NCBI RefSeq assembly: GCF_001902635.1
Contig: NZ_MJAO01000004.1
Coordinates: forward strand, 124,001 to 188,000
DNA from: Serratia marcescens
Lineage (GTDB): Bacteria; Pseudomonadota; Gammaproteobacteria; Enterobacterales; Enterobacteriaceae
Length of the DNA: 64,000 nucleotides
Direction: 5' to 3'
The stretch's first letter is position 1. Every line of letters begins with the position of its first letter. The position numbers were made by a program, and so were the translations under genes. This document shows positions 7,858 through 18,001 of the stretch, one piece after another. The notes beneath the pieces are model-generated. The model was not told where the DNA came from and ran no database searches. It saw nothing but the letters and a program-made list of their open reading frames with translations.

Positions 7858-9423
7858 TCATAGCCCCGGCGCTTTCCACAGCGAGGTGGTCAGGCCGTTA
7901 TCCACCAGCGTCAGCTGATCGGCGTAGACCTGCCGCCAGGTGGCTTTCTGTTCCTGATACAGCGCATGGTGGGTCATGTCCGGCTGATGCTCGCGCTCCC
8001 AGCGCACCAGGCGCTCGCCGGTTTCGGCCAGCGACTCGTACAGCCCGGCGCCGACGCCGGCGGCGATCGCACAGCCCAGCGCGGTGGCCTCTTTCACCAC
8101 CGGCACCCGCACCGTCAGGCCGGTGACGTCGCTGAGGATCTGGCTCCATAGCTTGCCCTTGGCACCGCCGCCGGCGAACACCAACGAACGCGCCTGCACG
8201 CCGGAGAAAGCGGCGATCTGCTCCAGATTGCAGGCGGAGACGATGGCGGCGTTCTCCTCCAACGCGCGGAACAGCGTCTGTTTATTGCAGCGCTCCGGGT
8301 CGATCGACATATTGATGAACGACGGCGCCGCGTGATACCAGGTTTTGAAATGCATGGCGTCGGAAAAGATCGGCATCACGCCGTAGGCGCCCGGCGGCAC
8401 CCTGGCCGCCATCTCTTCCAGCAGGCTGTAGGTGTCGACCCCTAACCGCTCCGCCAGCAGCTTCTCTTCCGCGCAGAAGGCGTCGCGGAACCAGCGCATG
8501 GTCAGGCCGGTAAAGAAGCTGATGGATTCCGCCTGCGCCATGCCGGGAATGACGTGGGGGTTAATGCGGATATTCATCTCCGGATCGATGGCCGGTTCCG
8601 GCAGATTGACGATCTGCTGCCAGAAGGTGCCGCCGAGCACCGCCGTCTGCCCGGCACGCACGATGCCGAGCCCCAGGCTGCCGAGCTGCACGTCGCCGCC
8701 GCCCATCACTACCGGGGTACCGCGCAACAGTCCGCATTCCTGCGCCGCCTGTTCGGTGACGCGCCCCAACACACTGCCGGTCTCTTTCACCGGCGACAGA
8801 ATATCGGCGCGCAGCCCGGCCATGTCGAGCAGCGCCGGCCGCCAGTCGCGGCTGGCCAGATCCAGCATGCCGGTGGTGCCGGCGTTGGAAGGATCGACCG
8901 CCAGCTCGCCGCTCAGCATGTTGGCCAGCCAGTCGCTGATCATGGTCAGCGTCGCCGCCTGGCGATAGATGTCCGGCCGATGGTGCGCCAGCCACAGCAG
9001 GCGCGGCATGGCGCTCAGCGCCAGCGTCTGGCCGGAGTATTGGTATACCTCGCGTTCGAAACCGTGGTTGTGCAGCTCTTTCAGCTCGCTGACTTCGCGG
9101 CTGGCGCGCGCATCGACGTTGGCGCAGGCCCAGATCGGCACACCGTTGCGGTCGTACAGCACGATGCCTTCACGCATCGAGCAGCAGGCGACCGCGCGGA
9201 TGGCCTGGGCGCTCAGCCCGGCGCGTTGCAAGGCCTGGCGGATGCACTGGCAGGCCAGTTGCCAGTTGCGGTTGAGGTCAAACTCCATCGAGCCGGGCAC
9301 GCCCGGCACCGCCAGGTGTTGCCACTCCGCCTGGCCGTGCGCGATCTGGTTGCCCGCCAAATCGAAGATCACCGCGCGAATGCTGCCCGTTCCTGCGTCC
9401 AGCGCCATCAAGTAGTTATCCAT
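7858..9423 (-). CDS. lsrK: autoinducer-2 kinase LsrK
   Basis: The 521-residue FGGY kinase phosphorylates the quorum-sensing molecule AI-2 (DPD) in the cytoplasm. Phosphorylation traps AI-2 and makes the inducer of the lsr system. The sequence matches E. coli LsrK closely as I recall it, including [20 protein letters not shown] at the start, [23 protein letters not shown], the [19 protein letters not shown] segment and the C-terminal [10 protein letters not shown]. The start is slightly shorter than in E. coli. It is divergent from lsrG across 193 bases. LsrR, the LsrACDB importer and LsrF are not in this window. Confidence 0.95.
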   Translation of the reverse strand: MDNYLMALDAGTGSIRAVIFDLAGNQIAHGQAEWQHLAVPGVPGSMEFDLNRNWQLACQCIRQALQRAGLSAQAIRAVACCSMREGIVLYDRNGVPIWACANVDARASREVSELKELHNHGFEREVYQYSGQTLALSAMPRLLWLAHHRPDIYRQAATLTMISDWLANMLSGELAVDPSNAGTTGMLDLASRDWRPALLDMAGLRADILSPVKETGSVLGRVTEQAAQECGLLRGTPVVMGGGDVQLGSLGLGIVRAGQTAVLGGTFWQQIVNLPEPAIDPEMNIRINPHVIPGMAQAESISFFTGLTMRWFRDAFCAEEKLLAERLGVDTYSLLEEMAARVPPGAYGVMPIFSDAMHFKTWYHAAPSFINMSIDPERCNKQTLFRALEENAAIVSACNLEQIAAFSGVQARSLVFAGGGAKGKLWSQILSDVTGLTVRVPVVKEATALGCAIAAGVGAGLYESLAETGERLVRWEREHQPDMTHHALYQEQKATWRQVYADQLTLVDNGLTTSLWKAPGL

Positions 9424-9616
9424 AGTCTATGCTCTCAGGGGGAGGAATGTTAACTATAGATGCCGCCGTCTTACCCCGCCGGGGGAGAAGCGGGCGGCGT
9501 CGGCGCGATTTGTGAGCCAGGCGGCAAAATTGCCGCTGAGGCAAGGCAATCGACGGGAATAAACCTATGGTTGGAAAGAGTCATTTTACGGTGCGCCGCT
9601 CAAACAAGGAGTTGTC

Positions 9617-9910
9617 ATGCATGTCACATTGGTAGAGATCAACGTTAAACAGGACAAGATCGACGAATTTATCGAAGTTTTCCGCGCCAATCATCTGGGG
9701 GCGATCGAAGAGCCGGGTAACCTGCGCTTCGATGTGCTGCAGGATGAGCATATTCCGACGCGGTTTTACATCTACGAAGCCTATCGCGACGAGCAGGCGG
9801 TGGCGGCGCACAAGCGCACCCCGCATTACCTGCAGTGCGTGGAGAAGCTGGAAGCGTTGATGACCGGCCCGCGTAAAAAGACCACCTTCATCGGCCTGAT
9901 GCCCGAATAA
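9617..9910 (+). CDS. lsrG: autoinducer-2 modifying isomerase LsrG
   Basis: The 97-residue ABM-fold protein matches E. coli LsrG ([35 protein letters not shown]). LsrG isomerises phospho-AI-2 (P-DPD) in the degradation branch that ends the AI-2 signal. A strong AAGGAG ribosome site sits 5 bases before the ATG. In E. coli this gene is at the end of lsrACDBFG; here it stands alone, divergent from lsrK. The intergenic region probably holds both promoters. Confidence 0.94.
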   Translation: MHVTLVEINVKQDKIDEFIEVFRANHLGAIEEPGNLRFDVLQDEHIPTRFYIYEAYRDEQAVAAHKRTPHYLQCVEKLEALMTGPRKKTTFIGLMPE

Positions 9911-9997
9911 TCGCCGGCGCTTGCCGGTGTCCAGACGCCCGGTTTGGTTGTAACCTGCAAGGTAAAGTGAATTTTCAATGGGATAAGCGGGGCGAGG

Positions 9998-10903
9998 ATG
10001 ACATTGCGCGATCGGCTGTTGGCGCTGTTGGTGGTGGTGATTTGGGGCGTGAATTTCGTGGTAATCAAGTTCGGTTTGCAGGGCATGCCGCCGTTTTTGC
10101 TGGCCGGGATGCGTTTTTTGCTGGTGGCGTTACCGGCGATCTTCTTCATTCCGCGCCCGACGATCCCCTGGAAATGGTTGTTGCTGTATGGCATGACCAT
10201 GAGCTTCGCGCAATTCGCCTTTCTGTTCGTCGCCATCAAGGTGGGCATGCCGGCAGGATTGGCCTCGTTGGTGTTGCAGGCGCAGGTGTTTTTCACCCTG
10301 CTGTTGGGCGTGCTGCTGATGGGCGACAAGCTGCGCGTCAACCATTTCGTCGGTATCGCTATCGCCAGCGGCGGCATGCTGGTGCTGGCGCAGGCCAGCC
10401 TGCATAAGCCGGGCAGCGGCGCGGTGCCGCTGGCGGGCCTGTTGCTGACGCTGGCGGCGGCGTTCTCCTGGGCGCTGGGCAATCTGACCAACAAGAAGAT
10501 CCTGACCGATTTCCCGCAGCGTAATATTTTATCGCTGGTGGTATGGAGCGCACCGATCCCGGTAGTGCCGTTCCTGGCCTGCAGTTGGCTGTTCGATGGC
10601 CCGCAGGCGGTGCTGAGCAGCCTGAGCCATGTGCAGGTCGGCACCTGGTTGGCGGTCGCTTATCTGGCGTTCGCCGCCACGCTGTTCGGTTATTCTGTGT
10701 GGGGCAGCCTGCTGGGGCGCTACGAAACCTGGCGCGTTGCGCCGCTGACGCTGCTGGTGCCGCTGGTCGGGCTGTTCGCCGCCTGGCTGCTGCTCGACGA
10801 AGCGCTGTCGCCCGCGCAATTCGGCGGCGCGTTGCTGGTGCTGGCCGGCATGGCGGTCAACACCTTCGGGCTGCCGCGCCGCCGGGCGGCGATCGCGCGT
10901 TAA
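9998..10903 (+). CDS. eamA: O-acetylserine/cysteine exporter EamA
   Basis: The 301-residue DMT-family protein has ten predicted membrane helices in two EamA repeats. It matches E. coli EamA (YdeD) along its length, for example LLALLVVVIWGVNFVVIK, PAGLASLVLQAQ, FSWALGN and LLGRYETWRVAPL. In E. coli it exports cysteine-pathway metabolites across the inner membrane. The ATG at 9998 gives the conserved N-terminus. It stands upstream of a LysE-type exporter on the same strand. Confidence 0.92.
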   Translation: MTLRDRLLALLVVVIWGVNFVVIKFGLQGMPPFLLAGMRFLLVALPAIFFIPRPTIPWKWLLLYGMTMSFAQFAFLFVAIKVGMPAGLASLVLQAQVFFTLLLGVLLMGDKLRVNHFVGIAIASGGMLVLAQASLHKPGSGAVPLAGLLLTLAAAFSWALGNLTNKKILTDFPQRNILSLVVWSAPIPVVPFLACSWLFDGPQAVLSSLSHVQVGTWLAVAYLAFAATLFGYSVWGSLLGRYETWRVAPLTLLVPLVGLFAAWLLLDEALSPAQFGGALLVLAGMAVNTFGLPRRRAAIAR

Positions 10904-10986
10904 ACCGAACAGGGCAATTCTGTTCAATACGGTGTCGGCGGCGGCCGGCATTCTGGCGCCTGTGAATATTTTTTCAGGTGCCTATC

Positions 10987-11577
10987 ATGAGTATCTACCT
11001 TTCCATGGCCGCGTTTGCGCTGGCGGCCTCCATCACCCCCGGCCCGGTCAACATCGTCGCATTGAGCGCCGGGGCGCAATTCGGCTTTGGCGCGGCCCAG
11101 CGCCACGTGTTCGGTGCCACGCTGGGATTTACCCTGTTGCTGCTGCTGCTGGGATTAGGCATGCACCAGCTGCTGCTTCTGTGGCCAGGGCTGACCCGAC
11201 TGATCCAGTGGGCCGGCGTGGCCTTCCTGCTGTTTATGGCCTACCGGCTGGCGTTTGACGACGGCCGCCTGGGCAACGGCGCGGCGCGGGCGCCTTCCTG
11301 GCGCTACGGCGCGCTGATGCAATGGCTGAACCCCAAGGCGTGGCTGGCGTCGGTGGCCAGCCTCGGCGCCTTTGTCGGCGATGGCGATATGCTGCTGCTG
11401 TGGCAGTTCGCCGGGCTCTACTTCGTGATTTGCTATGCCTCGGTGGCCTGCTGGGCCTATGTCGGCGCGATGTTGCGCGGCCTGCTGCGGCAGGCGCGCA
11501 ACGTGCGGCGTTTCAACCGGGCGATGGCGCTGTTGTTGGCCACCAGCGCCTGCTATCTGCTGGCGGAAGGTTTTTGA
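10987..11577 (+). CDS. LysE-family amino acid exporter
   Basis: The 196-residue inner-membrane protein shows the LysE/RhtB pattern: an ASITPGPVNIVALSAGAQFG motif in the first helix region, then about six hydrophobic segments, with QWLNPKAWLASVAS in the middle. Family members export amino acids or related solutes. The start is placed at the ATG at 10987 rather than the GTG nine bases earlier. Its end overlaps an AraC regulator on the other strand by 25 bases, a pairing often seen for regulated LysE exporters. Confidence 0.88.
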   Translation: MSIYLSMAAFALAASITPGPVNIVALSAGAQFGFGAAQRHVFGATLGFTLLLLLLGLGMHQLLLLWPGLTRLIQWAGVAFLLFMAYRLAFDDGRLGNGAARAPSWRYGALMQWLNPKAWLASVASLGAFVGDGDMLLLWQFAGLYFVICYASVACWAYVGAMLRGLLRQARNVRRFNRAMALLLATSACYLLAEGF

Positions 11578-12380
11578 TACTGGCCGGGCGTGGCGGCCAG
11601 TAGCTGTTTGAAGGTGCGCTGAAAGTGCGCCTGATCGGCAAAGCCGCTTTCGCTGGCGGCCGCGGCGATCGGCAGGCCGCTTTTCAACAGCCGATGGCCG
11701 TGCTGCACGCGGCGGTTGACCAGATAGGCGTGCGGCGTCATGCCGTAGCGCTGGCGGAAGGCGCGGATCAGGTAAGAGGGGGACAGCGCGGCGGCGCGGC
11801 AAATGTCTTCCAGCGTCAGCGGCTGGGCGCAGTGCGCGTCGATAAACTCTGCCGCCGCAGCCAGCCGGGGATGCGGCGGCGTCTCCGGCTGGCGGATATC
11901 GCCCAGTGCGCGTTGCAGGGCACTGAAATACTCCACCATGGCGATCTGTTTTTCCAGCGCGCAGCACTGCGGATCCGTCAGCAGCGCGTAAAGCCGGTTC
12001 AGGCCGTGGAACAGCGCCGGATCGCGGCTGAGCGGCCGGCTGAACGGAACAAAACGGCTGCCGTCGCCGCCGAGCAGCTCCTGCTGCAGCGCGCCGATCC
12101 AGGCGAGATCGAGATAGAACATGATGTACGACCAGCGACGATCGGCGATGGGATTGCAGGCGTGCGCCTGTTGCGGGTTGATAATCACCAGATCGCCGGC
12201 GCCGACCTGCATGCGCCGCTCGCCGTTGACATAGGTGCTGACGCCGCCGGTGATGGCGCCGATGGAAAAGAATTCGTGGCTGTGCAGGCTGTAGCACACC
12301 TGGCGGCCATCCGCGATGGCGCGGGCTTCGACAAACGGCAACTGCGGATCGCGCCAGAACTGCGGCGTTTTTTCACTCAT
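11553..12380 (-). CDS. AraC-family transcriptional regulator
   Basis: This 275-residue protein has an N-terminal cupin-like sensing domain (GDLVIINPQQAHACNP, about residues 60-75). Its C-terminal double helix-turn-helix runs from LEDICRAAALSPSYLIRAFRQ through the second motif AAAASESGFADQAHFQRTFKQ and ends ATPGQYQ. Regulators of this layout commonly control an adjacent LysE exporter. The 3' end overlaps the convergent LysE gene, which supports that link. Confidence 0.9.
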   Translation of the reverse strand: MSEKTPQFWRDPQLPFVEARAIADGRQVCYSLHSHEFFSIGAITGGVSTYVNGERRMQVGAGDLVIINPQQAHACNPIADRRWSYIMFYLDLAWIGALQQELLGGDGSRFVPFSRPLSRDPALFHGLNRLYALLTDPQCCALEKQIAMVEYFSALQRALGDIRQPETPPHPRLAAAAEFIDAHCAQPLTLEDICRAAALSPSYLIRAFRQRYGMTPHAYLVNRRVQHGHRLLKSGLPIAAAASESGFADQAHFQRTFKQLLAATPGQYQKPSASR

Positions 12381-12449
12381 ACGCTTTCCTTTTCACTGCG
12401 GCGGCATCACAGTGTTATAGCCTGAAAGCGACGAGAGGGGGAATGGCGG

Positions 12450-12668
12450 ATGATGATTTTTAACGTGTTCGGCCGTCTGGTGGGCGTGAAGCGCATCGGG
12501 GACGAATGGCGGCTGTTCCGCGTGGCGCTGCCGGAGCGCAAGTATTCCCCCAGCTACGATATCGTGCTGCCGGCCGATCTGCGCGAAGAGGAGATCGCCG
12601 GCTATCTGGGGGATATCTATCACGAAGCGGCGACGCCGCAGCGGCCGGACGTGTTTCGCGTCGAGTAA
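12450..12668 (+). CDS. conserved small protein of unknown function
   Basis: This 72-residue frame (MMIFNVFGRLVGVKRI at the start, ending RPDVFRVE) looks coding. It has a preceding GGAATGG-type ribosome site, balanced composition and a compact alpha/beta pattern, and it fits tightly between flanking genes. I recall similar small uncharacterised proteins in enterobacteria but cannot name a function. It is divergent from the AraC regulator and convergent with the RIO-type kinase gene. Confidence 0.7.
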   Translation: MMIFNVFGRLVGVKRIGDEWRLFRVALPERKYSPSYDIVLPADLREEEIAGYLGDIYHEAATPQRPDVFRVE

Positions 12669-12677
12669 TGCGGCGCG

Positions 12678-13526
12678 TTACTCTTCGGCGTTGCGTGCCA
12701 TCATGCGGCGCTGATGCTCCTCGCTGGCGGCCTGGATCTCGTCCAACACCGAGCCGACGTCGGCGCGCTTCTGGATTTCGCTGAACCGGCCGCTGAGGGC
12801 GCTGTCCGGCGTCAGATTGCCTTCCTGATACAATGCCCAGATCTCTTTGGCGTATTGGCTGTCGCGCAGCTCCGGCGCGAACTGGCCATAATACTCCGCC
12901 AGGTTGCCGATATCGCGCTCGAACATGTTTTTGGCGTGGTTGTTGGCGGCGGCGTCCACCACCTGCGGCAGATCGATGATCACCGGCCCGTCTTTATCCA
13001 TCAGCACGTTGAATTCTGACAGGTCGCCGTGCACCAACCCGGCGCACAGCATGCGCACCGCGTAGTTCATCATCAGGGCGTGATCGGCGCGCGCTTGTTC
13101 CGGCGTCAGGGTGACATCACTCAGGCGCGGCGCCACCAGGCCTTCTTCGTCGGTGATCAGCTCCATCAGCAGCACGCCGTCCAGACAAATGTCCGGCTGA
13201 GGCACCCGCACCCCGGCCTTGGCCAGCAGATACAGCGCGTCCACTTCGGTATTTTGCCAGGCCTCTTCCTGCTGCTGGCGGCCGAATTTGGAGCCTTTGC
13301 TCATGGCGCGCGCATCGCGGCTATTGCGCACCTTGCGCCCCTCCTGATAGTGCACGGCCTGTTTGAAGTTGCGCTTCTCGGCTTCTTTGTACACTTTGGC
13401 GCAGCGGATCTCATCGCCGCAGCGCACGATAAACACGTCGGCTTCTTTGCCGCTTTTCAAACGGCGGATGACTTCGTCGATTAACCCGTCATCGACCAGC
13501 GGCTGGAGTCGTTTTGGAATTTTCAT
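12678..13526 (-). CDS. RIO1-like serine protein kinase (PA4780-type)
   Basis: The 282-residue protein has the RIO kinase core: SGKEADVFIVRCG as the nucleotide loop, AKVYKE with the ATP-binding lysine, LVHGDLSEFNVLMD with the catalytic aspartate, and VIIDLPQ as the metal-binding motif. Bacterial members form a small conserved family without an agreed physiological substrate. It is cytoplasmic and monocistronic, and its 3' end abuts the small protein gene. Confidence 0.9.
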   Translation of the reverse strand: MKIPKRLQPLVDDGLIDEVIRRLKSGKEADVFIVRCGDEIRCAKVYKEAEKRNFKQAVHYQEGRKVRNSRDARAMSKGSKFGRQQQEEAWQNTEVDALYLLAKAGVRVPQPDICLDGVLLMELITDEEGLVAPRLSDVTLTPEQARADHALMMNYAVRMLCAGLVHGDLSEFNVLMDKDGPVIIDLPQVVDAAANNHAKNMFERDIGNLAEYYGQFAPELRDSQYAKEIWALYQEGNLTPDSALSGRFSEIQKRADVGSVLDEIQAASEEHQRRMMARNAEE

Positions 13527-13613
13527 GCAGCCTTGTACCCTATTTAGGCTCCGGTGTGAATGGCTTGCGCAGTTGATAGCGTAAGTTAGACCCGAAAGGC
13601 AAACATTAGTTTT

Positions 13614-13640
13614 GCCGCCGCGTCATCATTACGCGGCGGC
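13614..13640. terminator. hairpin downstream of amyA
   Basis: A perfect 10-bp stem (GCCGCCGCGT, loop CATCATT, ACGCGGCGGC) begins immediately after the minus-strand amyA stop codon. No U-tract follows on that strand, so the call rests on position and stem strength. Confidence 0.45.
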
Positions 13641-13646
13641 GGGCGC

Positions 13647-15137
13647 TTACAGGCTGGCGGCCGGTACCCAGACGCTGACGCTGCCGGCGTTGACCGGGAA
13701 GTGGGCGCAGCCCTGGCCGTCGGTGGTGATTTCCTCCTGACGGTTGCCGAGGAAATCGCGCCAGGCGGTGTGCGCCAAATCGGTGCCCAGTGCGACGGTC
13801 TTGCCGCTCTCGCCGCCGTTGGTCAGCACCACCATGCAGCCGGGGGCCTCGGCGGTGCCGGCGCGGCTGAAGGCCACGCAGTGGTTGTCGTCGAAGTAGT
13901 CGGTTTGCGGGCCGTTGGCGAAACGCTGGCGGGCGGCAATCAGCTTCTCCAGCTCTGGGATCGCCGGCATGTCAATCTGGTACTCGCCGCCGTCGCGCCC
14001 CTTGTCGCGGTAGCTGGCGCCATACAGGTCGGGGTAAAACACGCAGGGCACGCCCTGTTCGCGCAGCAGGATCAGCGCGTAGGCCAGCGGCTTGAACCAG
14101 GGTTCCACCGGCGCTTCCAGCGATTGCAACGGCTGGGTGTCGTGGTTGGCGACCAGCGTTACTGCGTGGGCCGGATCGGCGGCGGTCAGGGTATCGGTGA
14201 AGATCTGTGCCATGTCGAAGCCGTCGCCCTGTTTCGACGCCTGATGAAACTTCAGGTGCAGCGCCACGTCGAACAGCATCACCTTGCCGCCCACCAACTC
14301 GATGTATTGTTGCAGCGCGCTCAGATCGTGCGACCAGTATTCGGCGACGATAAACAGGTCGCGCTGTGCGCTGCCGCGCACATGATCCGCCCACTCTTTG
14401 AAGAACCAGGCGGGAATGTGTTTGGCGGCGTCCAGGCGGAAGCCGTCGCACGGCAGGCTTTCCAACAGCCAACGCGCCCAGTATTTGAGCTCCTCAGTCA
14501 CGGCGGCATTGCGGAACTCCACGTCGGCCCCCATCAGATAGTCGTAGTTGCCTTTTTCGTCGTCGACCTGATCGTTCCAGCCGTCATCGCCATAGTCGTT
14601 GGCGATTTTGAACACCCCCTTGTCGTCCGGCTGTTCGACATAATCGACGCCGCTGAAGCAGGTGTAATCCCAGATGAATTCGGAATGCACGCCCTGGCGG
14701 CCGGGGAAGGTGAAGCGGGTATAGGCCAGCGCATCGAAGCCCTGGTCGTCGATGTCGTTGCGGTTGTTGGCGTCCACCTTGAACACGTGTACCCGTTCTT
14801 TCTCGTCCGCGCCGAGCTTGTGGTTGAACACCACGTCGTAGAGCACGCCCACGCCGTGTTCGCGCAGCGTATTGGCGGCATGTTCGAGTGCTGCCCTGTC
14901 GCCGTATTTGGTGGCCACGCTGCCTTTCTGGTCAAACTCGCCCAGATCGAACAGATCGTAGGTGTCGTAACCGACGGAGTAGCCGCCGGAAGCGCCCTTG
15001 TAGGCGGGGGGCAGCCACAGAGCGGTGATGCCCAGTTCAGCAAGGTGCGGGGCGCGTTCGGCGGCCTCCCGCCACAGTTTGCCGCCGTCGGGGTAGTACC
15101 AGTGGAAGAATTGCAGCAGGGTGGTTTTTTTCGTCAT
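13647..15137 (-). CDS. amyA: cytoplasmic alpha-amylase AmyA
   Basis: The 496-residue GH13 enzyme hydrolyses internal alpha-1,4-glucan bonds. It matches E. coli AmyA in length and sequence and has no signal peptide. The barrel motifs are clear: DVVFNHK near residue 100, [10 protein letters not shown] with the nucleophile aspartate near 235, VAEYW with the acid/base glutamate near 265, and ANHDTQ near 332. It probably acts on intracellular maltodextrins or glycogen. It is a single gene with a long AT-rich upstream region. Confidence 0.95.
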   Translation of the reverse strand: MTKKTTLLQFFHWYYPDGGKLWREAAERAPHLAELGITALWLPPAYKGASGGYSVGYDTYDLFDLGEFDQKGSVATKYGDRAALEHAANTLREHGVGVLYDVVFNHKLGADEKERVHVFKVDANNRNDIDDQGFDALAYTRFTFPGRQGVHSEFIWDYTCFSGVDYVEQPDDKGVFKIANDYGDDGWNDQVDDEKGNYDYLMGADVEFRNAAVTEELKYWARWLLESLPCDGFRLDAAKHIPAWFFKEWADHVRGSAQRDLFIVAEYWSHDLSALQQYIELVGGKVMLFDVALHLKFHQASKQGDGFDMAQIFTDTLTAADPAHAVTLVANHDTQPLQSLEAPVEPWFKPLAYALILLREQGVPCVFYPDLYGASYRDKGRDGGEYQIDMPAIPELEKLIAARQRFANGPQTDYFDDNHCVAFSRAGTAEAPGCMVVLTNGGESGKTVALGTDLAHTAWRDFLGNRQEEITTDGQGCAHFPVNAGSVSVWVPAASL

Positions 15138-15611
15138 GAGCCAGCGTCCCGGTTAGCCAGAAGAAGAGGAGCCGTTAAAGCATGGGCTACTTTTGGCAAA
15201 AAGGTAAAGGGCGCAGGGGAGGCGGGAGCGCGGAAGGAAATGTGTAACCACAATTGACGTCATAGCGTTCAAGTTGTTGATATCAAACTTCACGTTAATT
15301 GTTTTTATTTATTATTTTTCAATGCATTGCGATTTGGTTTTTTGCTTTCTATTGTTTTGCGATATTTCTTTCCTGTTTTATCTGGTTTTTTGTTTCTTTA
15401 TTTATTAATTAATCGATATTTAGTGTCTAACTAAATAAGTTAGTCAGAGTGATTATCTGTTGTTTGAAATGTTTTGACATATTCGTGAGCGCTGGTGGTT
15501 ATTCATTCATGATTGTTTATGCGTTATCGTTATGTTCCAAATTAGGTAACACTATCAACCAAAAAATCGTTCGACGTAGATTAAACGTGACGGAACGGGG
15601 AGCATACCGCA
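15138..15611. other. AT-rich intergenic region, 474 bases
   Basis: No gene is supported here. The region is much more AT-rich than its surroundings, especially 15290-15440. It probably carries the divergent promoters of amyA and the MarR-GNAT gene. A consensus -35 (TTGACA, 15474-15479) is visible on the plus strand. A short inverted repeat CTAACT/AGTTAG lies at 15427-15443, and its AATAAGTTAGT core resembles the par iterons but occurs only once. Confidence 0.5.
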
Positions 15612-16541
15612 GTGAATATCAGGGATTTCAGAGCATTGGCGCGCAGTTTGGTCAGAGAATTCGGCATGTTGAACAAGCAGAGCAACGGCTCGCGCTTTTC
15701 GCCGCTGCAGATCCATTTGATGATCGAAGTCAGCGAGCAGCCATTGGGCGTTACCGAGCTGGCGGCCCGGTTGTGCATCGACAAGGCCAGCGCCAGCCGG
15801 GCGCTGCGCAGCCTGGTCGCCGCCGGCGAGATCGAAACGGTGGATCACCCGGATGACAAGCGGCATAACCTGCATCGGCTGAGTAAAAAGGGCGGCAAAA
15901 CGCTGGCCGGCATCGAGAGCGACGCCGACGGTTTCATGCAGGCGGCGCTGGCGCAGTTGGACGATGATGAACTGGCGAGCACCACCGCGGCGATGAAAAA
16001 AATGACTGCGGCGCTGCGCAGCGCCCGCAAACAGCGCGACGCCAGTCTGCGGGTGCGGCCGATCGCCGCGCGCGACGATGCGGCGATGGCAGCGATCATT
16101 CGCGACGTGTTTCGCGAGTACGGTATGGACAAGATGGAGGGGGTCAGCCTGCACGATCCGGATCTCGACCGGCTGACCGGTCTGTATCGCGACAACGGCG
16201 GCCACTACTGGGTGCTGGAGCGGGACGGGCAGGTGGTGGGGGGCGTCGGCATGGCGCCGCTGGCCGGTGAAGAGCCCGGCTATTGCGAGCTGCAGAAGCT
16301 GTTCTTCAAACCCGAGGCGCGCGGGCTGGGCATGGCGCGCTATATGGTGGTGCAGGCGCTGAAGGCGGCGCGGGCGGCAGGGTATCGTTACTGCTATCTG
16401 GAAACCACCGAGCAGTTGAAAGAGGCGATCGGACTGTACTACGCGCTGGGTTTCACGCTGCTGACGGCGCGGCGCGGCAATACCGGCCACCACGGTTGCA
16501 ACGTTTGCATGCTGAAAAATCTGCAAAATGACGATATGTGA
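15612..16541 (+). CDS. MarR-type regulator fused to GNAT acetyltransferase
   Basis: The 309-residue protein joins an N-terminal MarR winged helix (residues about 1-140, with LGVTELAARLCIDKASASRALRSL as the HTH and DHPDDKRHNLHRLSKKG as the wing) to a C-terminal GNAT domain. The GNAT domain begins RVRPIAARDDA, with EARGLGMARYMV as the acetyl-CoA loop. This fusion is a known architecture in proteobacteria. It suggests a regulator that also acetylates a small molecule or protein. GTG at 15612 is preceded by GGGGAG, supporting the start. Confidence 0.9.
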   Translation: MNIRDFRALARSLVREFGMLNKQSNGSRFSPLQIHLMIEVSEQPLGVTELAARLCIDKASASRALRSLVAAGEIETVDHPDDKRHNLHRLSKKGGKTLAGIESDADGFMQAALAQLDDDELASTTAAMKKMTAALRSARKQRDASLRVRPIAARDDAAMAAIIRDVFREYGMDKMEGVSLHDPDLDRLTGLYRDNGGHYWVLERDGQVVGGVGMAPLAGEEPGYCELQKLFFKPEARGLGMARYMVVQALKAARAAGYRYCYLETTEQLKEAIGLYYALGFTLLTARRGNTGHHGCNVCMLKNLQNDDM

Positions 16542-16625
16542 GCGGTTTCAAGGTTAGCGACCGCACCTTGTGCCACCCTGTTAACCGTTTGATAACAATC
16601 ACAACGTTTTATCAGGGAGGGAATT

Positions 16626-17924
16626 ATGTTGGGGGATCCCCAGACGCTGTCTGCGCTGGTCACCTTGGTGGTCATCGCACTCTGGGCCAGCGCCCGCTTA
16701 CCGGAGTATTTGGTCGCGCTGCTGTTCTTCGCGGCGGTGATGGTGTTGCAGCTGGCGCCGGCCGCTGTGACGTTTTCCGGTTTCGCGTCTTCTGCATTCT
16801 GGCTGGTGCTCAGCGGTTTCGTGTTGGGCACCGCCATCCGCAACACCGGGCTGGCGGATCGCCTGGCTAACCGACTCTTGCCGCATTTGGCCGGCTCCTG
16901 GCCCCGCCTGGTGGGCGGCGTGGTGGCGATAAGTTATGCGCTGGCGTTTGTCATGCCCTCCAACATGGGGCGCATTACGCTGCTGATGCCGATCGTCATG
17001 GCGTTGGCCGATCGCGCCGGGCTGGCGGAAGGTTCGCGCGGCCGTATCGGTTTGGCGCTGGCGGTGGGATTCGGCACTTTCCAGCTCTCCGCCAGCATCC
17101 TGCCGGCCAACGTGCCCAATCTGGTGATGAGCGGCGCGGCGGAAAGCGCCTACGGCAGCCACTTCGCTTACCTCTCCTATCTGCTGTTGCATGCACCGGT
17201 GCTCGGGTTGGCCAAGGGCGCGCTGCTGACGCTGTGCATCTGCGGTTTGTTCCGCGCCCGGCCGCAGCCGGTGGCGGCCGAGGCAGCACAAACGCCGCTC
17301 AGCGCCGCCGAATGGCGGCTGACTGCGCTGCTGGGCGCCACGGTGCTGCTGTGGATGACCGACAGCTGGCACGGTATCGCTCCCGCCTGGGTGGGGCTGG
17401 CGGCGGCCTGTTTCTGCCTGCTGCCGCGCTGCGGTTTTCTCAACGGCGATCAGTTCGCCGCCGGGGTTAACGTGCGCACCTGCATCTATGTGGCGGGGAT
17501 ATTGGGATTGACCGCGCTGGTCGGCCATTCGGGGCTTGGCGATCGGCTGGGCGGCGCGCTGCTGGCAATGATGCCGGATCTGCATGGCAAACCGTTCACC
17601 GCGTTCGGCTCGCTGGTGGGGATCACCGCGTTGCTGAATTTCGTGGTGACTGCCAACGGCGTGCCGGCATTGTTTACCCCGCTGGCGCAGACGTTGTCTG
17701 CGGGCAGCGGTTTGCCGCTGCTGACGGTGCTGATGACCCAGGTGATTGGCTACGCCACGCCGCTGCTGCCGTACCAGGCTTCGCCGATCGTGGTGGCGAT
17801 GGGCATGGGCAAAGTGCCGGCGCGCGAGGGGCTGAAACTGTGCCTGCTGTTGGCGTTGCTCAGCTTTGCGCTGCTGGTGCCGTTGGACTATCTGTGGTTC
17901 AGGCTGCTGGGGTGGATCCCGTAA
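16626..17924 (+). CDS. SLC13-type anion permease
   Basis: This 432-residue inner-membrane protein has about 11-12 hydrophobic helices and the layout of the divalent anion/sodium symporter (DASS, SLC13) and ion-transporter superfamily. Paired re-entrant-like segments are seen at MPSNMGRITLLMPIV and VTANGVPALFTPLAQ. Substrates of the family are dicarboxylates, sulfate and similar anions, and the exact one here is not evident. A good AGGGAGG ribosome site precedes the ATG. It is followed by a strong terminator. Confidence 0.8.
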   Translation: MLGDPQTLSALVTLVVIALWASARLPEYLVALLFFAAVMVLQLAPAAVTFSGFASSAFWLVLSGFVLGTAIRNTGLADRLANRLLPHLAGSWPRLVGGVVAISYALAFVMPSNMGRITLLMPIVMALADRAGLAEGSRGRIGLALAVGFGTFQLSASILPANVPNLVMSGAAESAYGSHFAYLSYLLLHAPVLGLAKGALLTLCICGLFRARPQPVAAEAAQTPLSAAEWRLTALLGATVLLWMTDSWHGIAPAWVGLAAACFCLLPRCGFLNGDQFAAGVNVRTCIYVAGILGLTALVGHSGLGDRLGGALLAMMPDLHGKPFTAFGSLVGITALLNFVVTANGVPALFTPLAQTLSAGSGLPLLTVLMTQVIGYATPLLPYQASPIVVAMGMGKVPAREGLKLCLLLALLSFALLVPLDYLWFRLLGWIP

Positions 17925-17955
17925 ACCGACCGGCGCGTTGGCGGGCAGATAAAAC

Positions 17956-17980
17956 AAAAGGCGGCCTGAGCCGCCCTTTT
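17956..17980. terminator. bidirectional intrinsic terminator
   Basis: A GGCGGC/GCCGCC stem with loop CTGA is flanked by AAAA on the left and TTTT on the right. It can therefore end both the plus-strand permease transcript and the minus-strand DUF1471 gene. Confidence 0.85.
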
Positions 17981-18001
17981 GCACGATTGCCGGTCTGGCA
18001 A

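Noticed and set aside
15427-15443. A single AATAAGTTAGT-containing inverted repeat resembling par iterons.
   Set aside because: Only one unit is present, in a very AT-rich region, so chance similarity is likely.
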